A stretch of 34,284 nt of DNA from Spirochaetia bacterium (GTDB taxonomy: Bacteria; Spirochaetota; Spirochaetia; PWKH01): the NCBI GenBank assembly GCA_007128345.1, contig SKXS01000024.1:1-34284 (forward strand). The letters are read 5' to 3'. A program made the translations under genes and the position numbers. Positions 8,198-15,648 of the stretch are shown one piece after another; positions within the stretch are counted from its first letter, which is position 1; each line of letters starts with the position of its first letter. The notes beneath the pieces are model-generated. The model searched no databases. It was given only the letters and a program-made list of their open reading frames with translations, and had not been told where the DNA came from.

Positions 8198-8497
8198 CTA
8201 TTCCCTTGGAACCCCCGGAATCACGTTCAGCTGAGGATCTGCATTGCGTCGGTAGAGAATGCCTACATTCCCGATTACCGCAACTTCCTCAGCCCCGGTA
8301 CGCCGGGCGAGCTCGCTGAAGATCTCCAGTTTCGACTCCTTGAAGCCAACCCACTTTACCTTGATCAGTTCGCGGCAGCTGAGGCTTTCGTCTGTGCTTG
8401 CTACAACCGGTTCGGTGAGCCCCATCTTCCCGATCATGACCGTGGGGCGTATATGATGCGCCTCACGCATAAGAATTTTCCGCTTTTTACTCGTCAT
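8198..8497 (-). CDS. yhbY: YhbY-family RNA-binding protein (CRM domain)
   Basis: A small CRS1-YhbY domain protein, about 99 residues, that binds ribosome-assembly intermediates (50S) or other RNA. Seen: MTSKKRKILMREAHHIRPTV at the start, then IGKMGLTEPVV and LIKVKWVG, the conserved core of the CRM fold. The ATG at 8497 lies seven bases after the acyl-CoA ligase stop codon, which fits termination-reinitiation. An ATG nine codons earlier, inside the ligase gene, is in frame but would add residues not found in the family. The Fe-ADH gene follows. Confidence 0.9.
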   Translation of the reverse strand: MTSKKRKILMREAHHIRPTVMIGKMGLTEPVVASTDESLSCRELIKVKWVGFKESKLEIFSELARRTGAEEVAVIGNVGILYRRNADPQLNVIPGVPRE

Positions 8498-8504
8498 GGT
8501 TTTG

Positions 8505-10241
8505 CTACTTATACTCCTGGGCATATTTGAATCGTTTGATCTTCTTCGTGGTGGTCATTGCCATGGGCTCCTTGAGCACGTGGACCCTGCTGATGCGCTT
8601 ATAGGGCAGCAGGGACTTGTTCACTTCGTCGATGATCTCGTTGATGCGCTTTTCCACCTGTACATCCAGTTCATCTCCCTGAAATGACTGCTTCATCCGC
8701 TCCATAAATGTCTCGCTCGGATATGCCAGCGCCTGGATGCCCTCAGACTTCTCCTTCTTGTCAAGTTCGTATCCCATCACCAGGATCTGATCAATTTCCT
8801 CATAGAGCTGGAAGAGCTCCTCAATCTCCTCGGGGAATACATTTTTACCACCTTCGGTGACGATCAATGACTTCTTCCTCCCGGTGAGGTAGAGATACCC
8901 GTCACGGTCCTGGTATCCTACATCCCCTGTACGCAGCCATCCGTCCTTATCGAGGATTTCATCAGTATCTTCCTTGTTCTTATAGTATCCCCACATCACC
9001 ATGGGTCCCCGCACGGTTATCTCTCCAATCCCCCGATCATCAGGTTCAAGGATGCGCACCTCCACCTGGGGAAGGGGCAGCCCTACAGAGGATTCCCGGT
9101 AGGCCGTCACGGGGTTGAGAGTCAGGATAGGGGATGTTTCAGTCAGACCGTAGCCCTGGACGAAGTCAATACCCAGCTGGTTGAACATCCTAAAGGTGGA
9201 TGTGGGCAGCGGGCCTCCACCGGAAATGCAGATCCTGTTGGTGTCCAGGGAGATCTTCTTGAGGATGCCGCCGAACATCTTCTTTCCGGGATTGACCTTG
9301 AAGGTCTTCTTGATGAACCCGCTGATGCCCATAAGTCCCCGGATGATCCCGTAGATCACAATGCCCTTCTCCCTGATGCCCCCCATGACCCCCTTGATGA
9401 GCTTATTAAAGAGCATGGGCACCCCAAGGAACATGGTCACATTCCCCTCCTTGAGGTCCTTGAAAATCTGGGAGACAACCAGCTTCTTCCCGAAGACAAG
9501 TTCCGATCCTACGGATATCCCCTCGATGAAAACTGCCAGCATGGTGTAGGAGTGGTGAATCGGCAGCAGCACATAGAATACATCCGTCGGATAGAGGGTC
9601 ATGAGCGCCTGCGCCAGGAAACAGTCACTTGTAATGTTGCGATGGGTGAGCATGACCCCCTTGGGATTCCCGGTAGTTCCCGATGTATAGAGGATTGCCG
9701 CAAGATCAAGCTCTTCGCTCTTAGCGTTTCCATGGGGTTCATGATCCCTGACATCCAAGATGTAGGGCTTCTTGTGTTTTGAAAGGGAGACCTTCTTTGC
9801 CAGGGTGACATGCGTGCCTACCTCGTTGAAGAGCTCCTCATCGACAAAGGCAATCTTTGCATCCGAGTGATCCATGAGGGCATCCATATCCTTCGGCTTC
9901 AGCTGATAGTCCAGGGGAACCACAACACAACCCGCATAGAGCACTGCAAGGTAGGCGATCGCCCATTCAGGGCTGTTCTTACCGGTTACGACGATGCGGT
10001 CACCCTTCTTCGCTCCCGCCTTGGCTAGAAAATTGGCAACCCCGGTAATTGCCTCATGGGCTTCCCGGTAGGTAAGCTCAATTTTCTCCGGGCTGAACGC
10101 GGTAAAGCACCTGTTTTCGGGGTAGCGCTTCACCGTGATATCAAACATCTCCGGTAGTGTCGGCCATTCACCGGTGAATAGGGTACCGCGGTACTCATCG
10201 AGGAATTTCCAAGGTTTTGAGGATTCATACATCTTTGCCAT
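8505..10241 (-). CDS. AMP-dependent acyl-CoA synthetase (long-chain fatty acid ligase type)
   Basis: Activates a carboxylic acid, most likely a fatty acid, to acyl-AMP and acyl-CoA. The 578 residues are typical of the ANL superfamily. Motifs: AMP-binding P-loop YTSGTTGNPKG (185-195), GYGLTETSP (A5-type motif), GWLRTGDVGY with the ribose-binding Asp, and the hinge and C-terminal GRKKSLIVTEGGKNVFPEE; the catalytic lysine region near the end is TTTKKIKRFKY. The ATG at 10241 follows AAGGAGAT with a suitable spacer; earlier in-frame ATGs back to 10340 lack support. A promoter is visible upstream at 10322-10330. Host spirochaetes often import fatty acids, which fits this enzyme. Confidence 0.93.
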   Translation of the reverse strand: MAKMYESSKPWKFLDEYRGTLFTGEWPTLPEMFDITVKRYPENRCFTAFSPEKIELTYREAHEAITGVANFLAKAGAKKGDRIVVTGKNSPEWAIAYLAVLYAGCVVVPLDYQLKPKDMDALMDHSDAKIAFVDEELFNEVGTHVTLAKKVSLSKHKKPYILDVRDHEPHGNAKSEELDLAAILYTSGTTGNPKGVMLTHRNITSDCFLAQALMTLYPTDVFYVLLPIHHSYTMLAVFIEGISVGSELVFGKKLVVSQIFKDLKEGNVTMFLGVPMLFNKLIKGVMGGIREKGIVIYGIIRGLMGISGFIKKTFKVNPGKKMFGGILKKISLDTNRICISGGGPLPTSTFRMFNQLGIDFVQGYGLTETSPILTLNPVTAYRESSVGLPLPQVEVRILEPDDRGIGEITVRGPMVMWGYYKNKEDTDEILDKDGWLRTGDVGYQDRDGYLYLTGRKKSLIVTEGGKNVFPEEIEELFQLYEEIDQILVMGYELDKKEKSEGIQALAYPSETFMERMKQSFQGDELDVQVEKRINEIIDEVNKSLLPYKRISRVHVLKEPMAMTTTKKIKRFKYAQEYK

Positions 10242-10321
10242 ACTATCTCCTTGCTGGTAAGAATTGGTACCGCTGCCTGCCGGTGCCTGCACATGGTATT
10301 GGTCCGAGCGGCACTGATGAC

Positions 10322-10330
10322 AGTATACCA
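10322..10330 (-). promoter_or_regulatory. Extended -10 promoter for the acyl-CoA ligase operon
   Basis: TGG immediately before TATACT (minus strand 10330-10322) forms an extended -10 box. No good -35 box is present. The predicted start near 10315 gives a leader of about 75 bases ahead of the AAGGAGAT ribosome site. Confidence 0.5.
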
Positions 10331-10346
10331 TACTTCGCATGATGTT

Positions 10347-11213
10347 TCATGCGTACCTGCGGGCAATGGATGTCACTGACGACAGATATCCCCCGCCGAA
10401 CATGCACAGATGGTTGAGCAGATGGTAGAGGTTGTAGATCTCCTTACGCTGCCCATAGCCGTCCTCAAGAGGGAATTCGCTGTGGTAGCCATGGTAGAAC
10501 TCCTGGGGAAACCCTCCGAAGAGTTCGGTCATTGCCACATCCGCTTCCCGATGCCCGTAGGATACCGCAGGATCGATGAGCACCCCCTCCCCATCAGTGG
10601 AAATCAGGTAGTTCCCTCCCCACAAGTCTCCGTGGAGCAGTGATCCCCATGCAGGTTCCACGAGCAGGTCAGGCAGGCGGAGGCAGAGCTTCTCCAGCAG
10701 CTGCAGGTCCCCTCCCTTCAGCAGCCCCTGCGACTGTGCACGTGATACCAGGGGTGCTATGCGGAACCGGGTGAAGAACTCCGCCCATGAATCGCACCAG
10801 GTATTTATCTGCGGGGTCTTCCCGATCAGGTTATCCTGATGGAACCCGAACTTCCGCGATCTTCCTTCCCGGTGCATGCAGGCCAGCGCACGCCCAAGGT
10901 TCCTGAGGCTCTCAGACTGCTTCCTGCCGGGATGGATGTACTCAAGCATGAGTGCTGATGCATCACCCCCATCCACCAGGGCAAAGACCTCCGGCACCCG
11001 GGGTGCGGATGGTACTGAGGCTATAGCCTGGAGTCCCGCGGCTTCAGCCTCCAGCAGCTTCCGGCAATGGTGCACCTTCATGAAGTACCGGTTCTTCCCG
11101 TCAAACCGGTAGGCCGCGCAGATATCGCCCCCGCTGACGGGAGTCAGCTTCACATCCCGCGCCTCTTCGCTGACCGCTTCAGCCGCAGCGCTGATGAGCT
11201 CATTTGCCACCAT
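10347..11213 (-). CDS. Fructosamine/ketosamine-3-kinase family protein
   Basis: A 288-residue kinase of the fructosamine-3-kinase family (aminoglycoside-phosphotransferase fold), which phosphorylates sugars attached to amines, for example ribulosamines on glycated proteins, so that they fall off. Seen: ATP-site Lys in KNRYFMKVHH (about 41-50), catalytic loop LLHGDLWGGN (192-201) with Asp196, and IDPAVSYGHREADVAM (213-228), which is diagnostic for the family and carries the metal-binding Asp. The ATG at 11213 follows GGGAG with a 7-base spacer and overlaps the phosphatase gene upstream by 14 bases. The pairing with a LMW phosphatase is a known bacterial arrangement. It could be called YniA-like. 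Confidence 0.92.
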   Translation of the reverse strand: MVANELISAAAEAVSEEARDVKLTPVSGGDICAAYRFDGKNRYFMKVHHCRKLLEAEAAGLQAIASVPSAPRVPEVFALVDGGDASALMLEYIHPGRKQSESLRNLGRALACMHREGRSRKFGFHQDNLIGKTPQINTWCDSWAEFFTRFRIAPLVSRAQSQGLLKGGDLQLLEKLCLRLPDLLVEPAWGSLLHGDLWGGNYLISTDGEGVLIDPAVSYGHREADVAMTELFGGFPQEFYHGYHSEFPLEDGYGQRKEIYNLYHLLNHLCMFGGGYLSSVTSIARRYA

Positions 11214-11673
11214 GCAGCCGCTCCCGAACAACCTCTAGCAGGCCTCTGCATGAACGCAGAGTGACCGTCACCGCATCGTTAAAACCTTCAGGACCGCCGT
11301 AGTACGGATCCTCAAGGTCTCCAGGACCAAGGGGATCGAAATCCCTGAGCAGATGGACCCTGGCCCGGGATGCCTCGTCAGGTGCATGCTGCATAAGGTA
11401 TCTCCGGTTTTCTTCATCCATGGCTATGATCATATCGTATGAAGCATAGTCCTTGGCGAACTGCCTGCTCACATGTGTTATATGAATCCCCTTCCTGGCT
11501 GCCGCACTGCGCATCCGCGGATCCGCAGGCTCTCCGACATGATAGGCGCAGGTGCCGGATGATTCAACAGACACGCTGCCTTCAAGACCGTACTCACTGA
11601 GCAGCGACCTGCATACCGCTTCTGCAAGGGGAGACCTGCAGATATTTCCCAAACAGACATACATGATTCGCAT
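11200..11673 (-). CDS. Low-molecular-weight protein-tyrosine-phosphatase family protein
   Basis: A 157-residue phosphatase. The N-terminal P-loop CLGNICRS has nucleophile Cys7 and Arg13 (C-x5-R), and the general-acid loop is LEDPYYG with Asp122. The substrate could be phosphotyrosine, but the gene overlaps the fructosamine-kinase gene by 14 bases. In plants and several bacteria such partners remove the 5-phosphate of protein-bound ribulosamine phosphates before the kinase acts, so a role in protein deglycation is likely (inference). The ATG at 11673 fits a leaderless promoter: the -10 box ends seven bases before it and there is no Shine-Dalgarno sequence. An ATG three codons later is an alternative. 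Confidence 0.93.
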   Translation of the reverse strand: MRIMYVCLGNICRSPLAEAVCRSLLSEYGLEGSVSVESSGTCAYHVGEPADPRMRSAAARKGIHITHVSRQFAKDYASYDMIIAMDEENRRYLMQHAPDEASRARVHLLRDFDPLGPGDLEDPYYGGPEGFNDAVTVTLRSCRGLLEVVRERLHGGK

Positions 11674-11680
11674 GAACGAG

Positions 11681-11710
11681 AGCATACCATGCTGCAGGCG
11701 TAAGGGTCAA
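11681..11710 (-). promoter_or_regulatory. Promoter of the phosphatase-kinase operon, leaderless type
   Basis: TTGACC (11710-11705), 18-base spacer ending in TGG, TATGCT (11686-11681), then seven bases to the ATG at 11673. It has both a -35 and an extended -10 (TGG) element. No ribosome-binding site follows. Confidence 0.68.
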
Positions 11711-11748
11711 AGGATACGTGACCTCTTTTCCCTAGCCTGCGAAACAGG

Positions 11749-11754
11749 TATAAT
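11749..11754 (+). promoter_or_regulatory. folC -10 box
   Basis: A perfect TATAAT. The -35 position (11726-11731, TTTTCC) is weak, so an activator may help. Predicted start is near 11761, giving a leader of about 38 bases. It lies back to back with the phosphatase promoter. Confidence 0.6.
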
Positions 11755-11761
11755 ACACCAA

Positions 11762-11793
11762 CCTGCCGCAAGGCGGGCATTACAATCGGCAGG
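11762..11793 (+). promoter_or_regulatory. folC leader hairpin that can cover the ribosome site
   Basis: CCTGCCG (11762-11768) is a perfect complement of CGGCAGG (11787-11793), whose last bases are the only Shine-Dalgarno-like sequence (AGGT) before the folC ATG at 11799. The 5' arm can instead form GCC-GCAA-GGC (11765-11774), which would free the ribosome site. The two structures exclude each other. Confidence 0.45.
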
Positions 11794-11798
11794 TAGAT

Positions 11799-13181
11799 AT
11801 GAAATTCAGCAGCCTTGATCACGCATTCACGCATATTGAGTCCTTCACCAACCTGGAGAAAACCCAGCAGTATACCGTACGTACCTACAGGCTCGACCGG
11901 ATGTTCAGCATCCTGGACCACTTTGACCATCCGGAACGCTCGTACCCGGTCATCCATGTTGCCGGATCCAAGGGAAAGGGGTCAACCTGTGCGTTCCTGG
12001 CCAAGGGGCTCAAAGCCCTGGGATACAAAACAGGTCTCTATGCGTCACCCCATGTGTCAACCTATATGGAACGATTTACCCTTGCGGGAACCTTTTTTCC
12101 CCCTGAGGAGGTCCTCAGTACCATAGAATCCATGTTCGCTCACCTGGAGGGATTCACGTTCGCCAAAGAGCGGGGGCTTGAGACACCCACCACCTTTGAA
12201 CTGCTCACCCTGCTTGCGTTCCTCCTGTTCAAGCGCTCCTCGTGCGACTACGCCGTGCTAGAGACCGGATTGGGGGGGAGGCTGGATGCAACCAATGTAG
12301 TCTCCCCCGTGCTGACCGCAATTACCCCGATCGAACTTGAGCATACCCAGATACTCGGATCAACCATCAAGGAAATTGCCCGTGAAAAGGGCGGGATCAT
12401 TAAGGAAGGGGTGCCTGTGGTAATCTCAGCCCAGCACAGCGATGCCAAGAAGGAGCTTCGCAGTATCGCCCAGCAACGCGGCAGCAAAGCATGCTTTCTC
12501 ACTGACCACCTGAGTCGCAGCACCTCCCACTCTTCTCCTGGGGTGAACCACCTGCAGCTCTACTGGTCCGATGACTCCTACGACGAATTTGATCTCCGCA
12601 TGCTCGGCAACTTCCAGGGAGAGAACTGCGCGCTGGCGCTCTTGATGCTTTCTCTGCTGGGATGCATTGCTGATCAGCAGCACAGGAAGCAGGCAATTGC
12701 GGGCATGTCCTCAGCCTATCTTCCGGCAAGGATGGAGCTGATTGAAGGCAGTCCCCCTGTCATTATCGATGGGGCCCATACAGGCAAGTCCGTTGACCGG
12801 CTCATCCATTCCTACCGGGAGATGTATCCTAAGGGCGGGGTGGTCATATTCGGAGCAGTTACGGGAAAGGACCACACCCAGATGGCCGAATCGGTGATCC
12901 GCACATTCGACCGAATCGTGATATCTACCCCGGGAACCTTCAAGCCCAGCAACCCCCTGGAACTCTACGAACTGTTCACCCACATAGCCCACACCCTGGT
13001 AAGTGAAGGCCTCCTTGAAGCGCCTCCCATCATCATCCTGGAAAAGGATCCCCGCTCTGCGTTACTGCGCGCCCGGGGCATGCTCTTTGCCGGTGAAGCC
13101 ATCCTCTGTGCCGGATCGTTCTATATGGCTTCAGAGATCAGAAACTGCATACTTCAGGAGACGGAAACGTGTACGAAGTAG
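11799..13181 (+). CDS. folC: Bifunctional folylpolyglutamate synthase / dihydrofolate synthase
   Basis: Adds L-glutamate to dihydropteroate and/or extends polyglutamate tails on reduced folates, ATP-dependent, cytoplasmic (Mur ligase superfamily). 460 residues. Motifs: P-loop VAGSKGKGST (54-63), LETGLGGRLDATN (154-166), ITPIELEHTQILGSTI with the metal-binding His (175-190), EIAREKGGIIK, and DGAHTGKS (324-331), where most homologues have DGAHNP or similar. Whether both activities are present cannot be told. The ATG at 11799 is preceded by a weak AGGT inside a hairpin. It heads a plus-strand group followed by an RqcH-type gene. Confidence 0.94.
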   Translation: MKFSSLDHAFTHIESFTNLEKTQQYTVRTYRLDRMFSILDHFDHPERSYPVIHVAGSKGKGSTCAFLAKGLKALGYKTGLYASPHVSTYMERFTLAGTFFPPEEVLSTIESMFAHLEGFTFAKERGLETPTTFELLTLLAFLLFKRSSCDYAVLETGLGGRLDATNVVSPVLTAITPIELEHTQILGSTIKEIAREKGGIIKEGVPVVISAQHSDAKKELRSIAQQRGSKACFLTDHLSRSTSHSSPGVNHLQLYWSDDSYDEFDLRMLGNFQGENCALALLMLSLLGCIADQQHRKQAIAGMSSAYLPARMELIEGSPPVIIDGAHTGKSVDRLIHSYREMYPKGGVVIFGAVTGKDHTQMAESVIRTFDRIVISTPGTFKPSNPLELYELFTHIAHTLVSEGLLEAPPIIILEKDPRSALLRARGMLFAGEAILCAGSFYMASEIRNCILQETETCTK

Positions 13182-13369
13182 GTGCTGGGAAGCTGTCTGC
13201 CATAACGGAAAACCTCACGCCTGGTGCAGAAGCAGGGAATCACCTTCACATACGCAGACAGCACAATGCAGACGAATCTTCTGCGAATCTTATTTCGAGG
13301 GAGGCGACCAGGGAGGATGGGATGAAATCTTCTCTCATTTTCGATACACAGGCGATTTATGTCACTTAA
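13169..13369 (+). CDS. Possible small protein bridging folC and the RqcH gene
   Basis: A 66-codon frame starting with GTG, preceded by GGAG with an 8-base spacer. It overlaps the end of folC by 13 bases and the start of the RqcH gene by 11, the spacing of translationally coupled genes. It fills an otherwise empty gap of 177 bases. An internal ATG at 13322 in the same frame follows GGGAGG and would give a 15-residue peptide. The RqcH ATG itself has no Shine-Dalgarno sequence, so either version could carry ribosomes to it. I recognise no family; the composition is unremarkable and polar. It may be only a coupling leader or not translated. Confidence 0.35.
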   Translation: MYEVGAGKLSAITENLTPGAEAGNHLHIRRQHNADESSANLISREATREDGMKSSLIFDTQAIYVT

Positions 13370-14792
13370 CTGGAAAGAGATAGACTGCATACTCTCTGAA
13401 CTTCCCCTGGTGAATTCCCGGGTGCAGCAGGTAATTCAGGGAGCCTACCACAGCATTACCCTTGAGCTCTACCATCCTGAAAAAGGACGCTGGCGATGCT
13501 ATATAAGTCTTGCCCAGCAGACTGTCCGGATGCATGAACTCACCTTCCCCCGTACTATGGAGCGCGTTAAGCTCCAGCGGTTTGCTCAGCTGCTTCGTTC
13601 GCATATTGTAGGCGCACGGATAGGTGAAGCAGTCCAGCTGGGAAATGACCGGATCGTCCGCATCATCCTGGAACGGGGAGGAGAAGAGCTGCTGCTCTAC
13701 ATCCGGCTCTGGGGCGGTGCGGGAAACATCATCCTGTGCAGCAGAGACGGGACAATCCTGGACGCATGCTTCCGCCGGCCGAAACGGGGGGAAGTATCAG
13801 GGGAACACTTTAACCCTGAACCCGTCTTATCGGGAAGCGGAAACGGCACCTATGAAGTCAGACCCAGGATCCCCGGTTCCTCCTTCAATGAACAGATTGA
13901 CAGGGAATACTGGAACCGGGAACTCAGCGATCGCTGCCGGAGGCTCTCACAGCGCATCCGGACATTATTGGATGATCAGGAAGCACGGCTGCTGAGCAAA
14001 CTGCATACCCTTGAGCAGCAGCAGCTCACCCAGGACGGCAGCAGGACCAGGGAACTTGCCGATCTTCTGGCTTCGAACATCCACCTTGTGAAAAGCGGCG
14101 ATACACGCATCGAAGTCCATGACTTCTACCACGACAACACCCCGGTCATCATCCCCCTGGATGGGAGACTTGAACCGGGAGCTCAAGTTGAGGCTTACTA
14201 TCGGAGGGCTTCCAGGGAGAAGCGGGCTCTGGAGCATCACCGTGAGGAGGGTGATGCAGCCATACGAGACCTTAGGGAGATCAGGCATCAGCGTGCCGAT
14301 CTTCTCAATGAGGAAGGAACCCTGGAGGAACGGATAGCCCGGATGCAGTCGTTCCTGGCCGCTGAAGCTCCCGCACGACGGAGGGCTGCGGAACCGAAAG
14401 AGATTCCGGGGCTCCAGTTCCGCTCAGGCATCCATCGCATCCTAGTGGGGCGGACTGCCCGGGATAATGAGGAACTCCTGCGTCGGCATACGAGAGGGAA
14501 CGACTGGTGGCTCCACGCGAGGGACTATCCCGGCGCGTATGTGTTTATTAAGGGGGTTGCTGGAAAAAGTGTACCTCTGGAGACACTCCTTGACGCAGCT
14601 GTTTTAGCACTCTACTATTCCAAAGGAAGGCAGGGCGGAAAGGGGGACATCTACTGCACCCAGGTAAAGTATCTCAGACGGGTGAAGCACGGCAAGCCTG
14701 GACAGGTTATCCCCACACAGGAGAAGAACCTGTCGGTTCACCTGGAGCCCGAGAGACTGGAACGGCTGCTGGGAGGTACCCGTGAAGCGTGA
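13359..14792 (+). CDS. rqcH: RqcH/NFACT-family ribosome quality control protein
   Basis: Member of the NFACT family (Rqc2, Tae2, FbpA), which binds obstructed 50S subunits and recruits tRNA-Ala to tag stalled nascent chains. Seen: NFACT-N domain (about 1-190) with Asp97-Arg98 in GNDRIVRI, the pair needed for tailing in Bacillus RqcH; a charged coiled-coil region (about 285-335, ALEHHREEGD and RHQRADLLNEEG); and NFACT-R domain (about 355-470) with NDWWLHARDYPGAYVFIKG. At 477 residues it is shorter than the usual 550-580. The usual E-x-x-GRHSNIIL motif reads RLWGGAGNIIL, a notable change. The stop overlaps the Memo gene by 11 bases. Confidence 0.88.
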   Translation: MSLNWKEIDCILSELPLVNSRVQQVIQGAYHSITLELYHPEKGRWRCYISLAQQTVRMHELTFPRTMERVKLQRFAQLLRSHIVGARIGEAVQLGNDRIVRIILERGGEELLLYIRLWGGAGNIILCSRDGTILDACFRRPKRGEVSGEHFNPEPVLSGSGNGTYEVRPRIPGSSFNEQIDREYWNRELSDRCRRLSQRIRTLLDDQEARLLSKLHTLEQQQLTQDGSRTRELADLLASNIHLVKSGDTRIEVHDFYHDNTPVIIPLDGRLEPGAQVEAYYRRASREKRALEHHREEGDAAIRDLREIRHQRADLLNEEGTLEERIARMQSFLAAEAPARRRAAEPKEIPGLQFRSGIHRILVGRTARDNEELLRRHTRGNDWWLHARDYPGAYVFIKGVAGKSVPLETLLDAAVLALYYSKGRQGGKGDIYCTQVKYLRRVKHGKPGQVIPTQEKNLSVHLEPERLERLLGGTREA

Positions 14793-15573
14793 ATCAATCG
14801 GAAGCGATATATTCTTTCCCTCGGATCCAGAAGAGCTGCGCTCAATCATTGATGGTTCTCTGGAGCTGTCATACTCTCCTGCAGGCTCCTGCGGGACGAT
14901 CATCGTACCCCATGGTGAATACGGAGTGACCGCCCCGCTAGCCGGGGCAGCCTGGAAGGCGGCATCCCGACAGCAGGCATCCCTCATTCTTCTCCTGCTC
15001 CCAGTCCACTCTCCGGTGAGTTCCCAAAACGAAGGACTCTGGATACCCTCATTGACTGCCCTCTCCTCCCCGCTTGGGGAAGTGCCGGTTTCCAATCCCC
15101 TCACCAAAACTGCCTGTTTCCGTGAGGATCATCAGTATGTCTGGGAGGAACCCGCACTGGACACTGCCCTCCCCTATATTTCCGTACTTTTCCCCGGCAT
15201 ACCGGTGCTGCCGGTCTTCTGCGCAGGACACACCAGCAGGGTTGCGGCATCGCTGGAAGAGCTGATCTCACATCTCAGCACCCTGAGCGTACTTTTCGTG
15301 GTTTCATCGAATATGTCGGGACATGAACCGCCCGAAACGGCACAGGCGCACCTGGATGCGGCGGTCAGCCTCCTCACTGCTACAGACCGGGCAGAGGGAC
15401 ATGAGCCGCTGCTTGAACCTTGGAGAAGAGGGAGAGTCAGCATGTGCAATCCCGCATCCCTGGAAGCTCTCAGGCGGGGGGTAATGAAGGGCAGATCCTA
15501 TCGTCTGCTGGGACACGCCTGCTCACCCGAGCATCTCGACAGAATAACTGCGTATGCCTCCTTTGCCGGGTGA
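14782..15573 (+). CDS. Memo-family (AmmeMemoRadiSam protein B-like) protein
   Basis: A 263-residue protein related to the Memo family, a class III extradiol-dioxygenase-like fold of unsettled function. In bacteria it often accompanies AMMECR1 and a radical-SAM protein, neither of which is here. Seen: start IFFPSDPEELRSII (10-23), VPHGEYGVTAPLAG with His44, LLPVHSP with His76, an LPYISVLFP segment (130-138), VVSSNMSGH (173-181) and Cys222 (SMCNPASLEAL). These line up with the metal-ligand positions of human MEMO1, but the Asp of the SSDLSH-like motif is Asn177. The sequence is divergent. It overlaps the RqcH gene by 11 bases and is therefore probably co-translated with it. Confidence 0.78.
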   Translation: MKRESIGSDIFFPSDPEELRSIIDGSLELSYSPAGSCGTIIVPHGEYGVTAPLAGAAWKAASRQQASLILLLLPVHSPVSSQNEGLWIPSLTALSSPLGEVPVSNPLTKTACFREDHQYVWEEPALDTALPYISVLFPGIPVLPVFCAGHTSRVAASLEELISHLSTLSVLFVVSSNMSGHEPPETAQAHLDAAVSLLTATDRAEGHEPLLEPWRRGRVSMCNPASLEALRRGVMKGRSYRLLGHACSPEHLDRITAYASFAG

Positions 15574-15648
15574 GCCGCTGGACTTTCATCCTGCTTACCG
15601 GTATCTTGGAATCAGCAAACTGGACGCACAAGGAGCTTGTGGACCTGA

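Noticed and set aside
11755..11798. Tetrahydrofolate riboswitch before folC
   Set aside because: The leader is only about 38 bases, too short for the known THF riboswitch.
13003..13383. 126-codon plus frame across the end of folC
   Set aside because: Mostly within folC in another frame, arginine/serine-rich; the 13169 frame fits the gap better.
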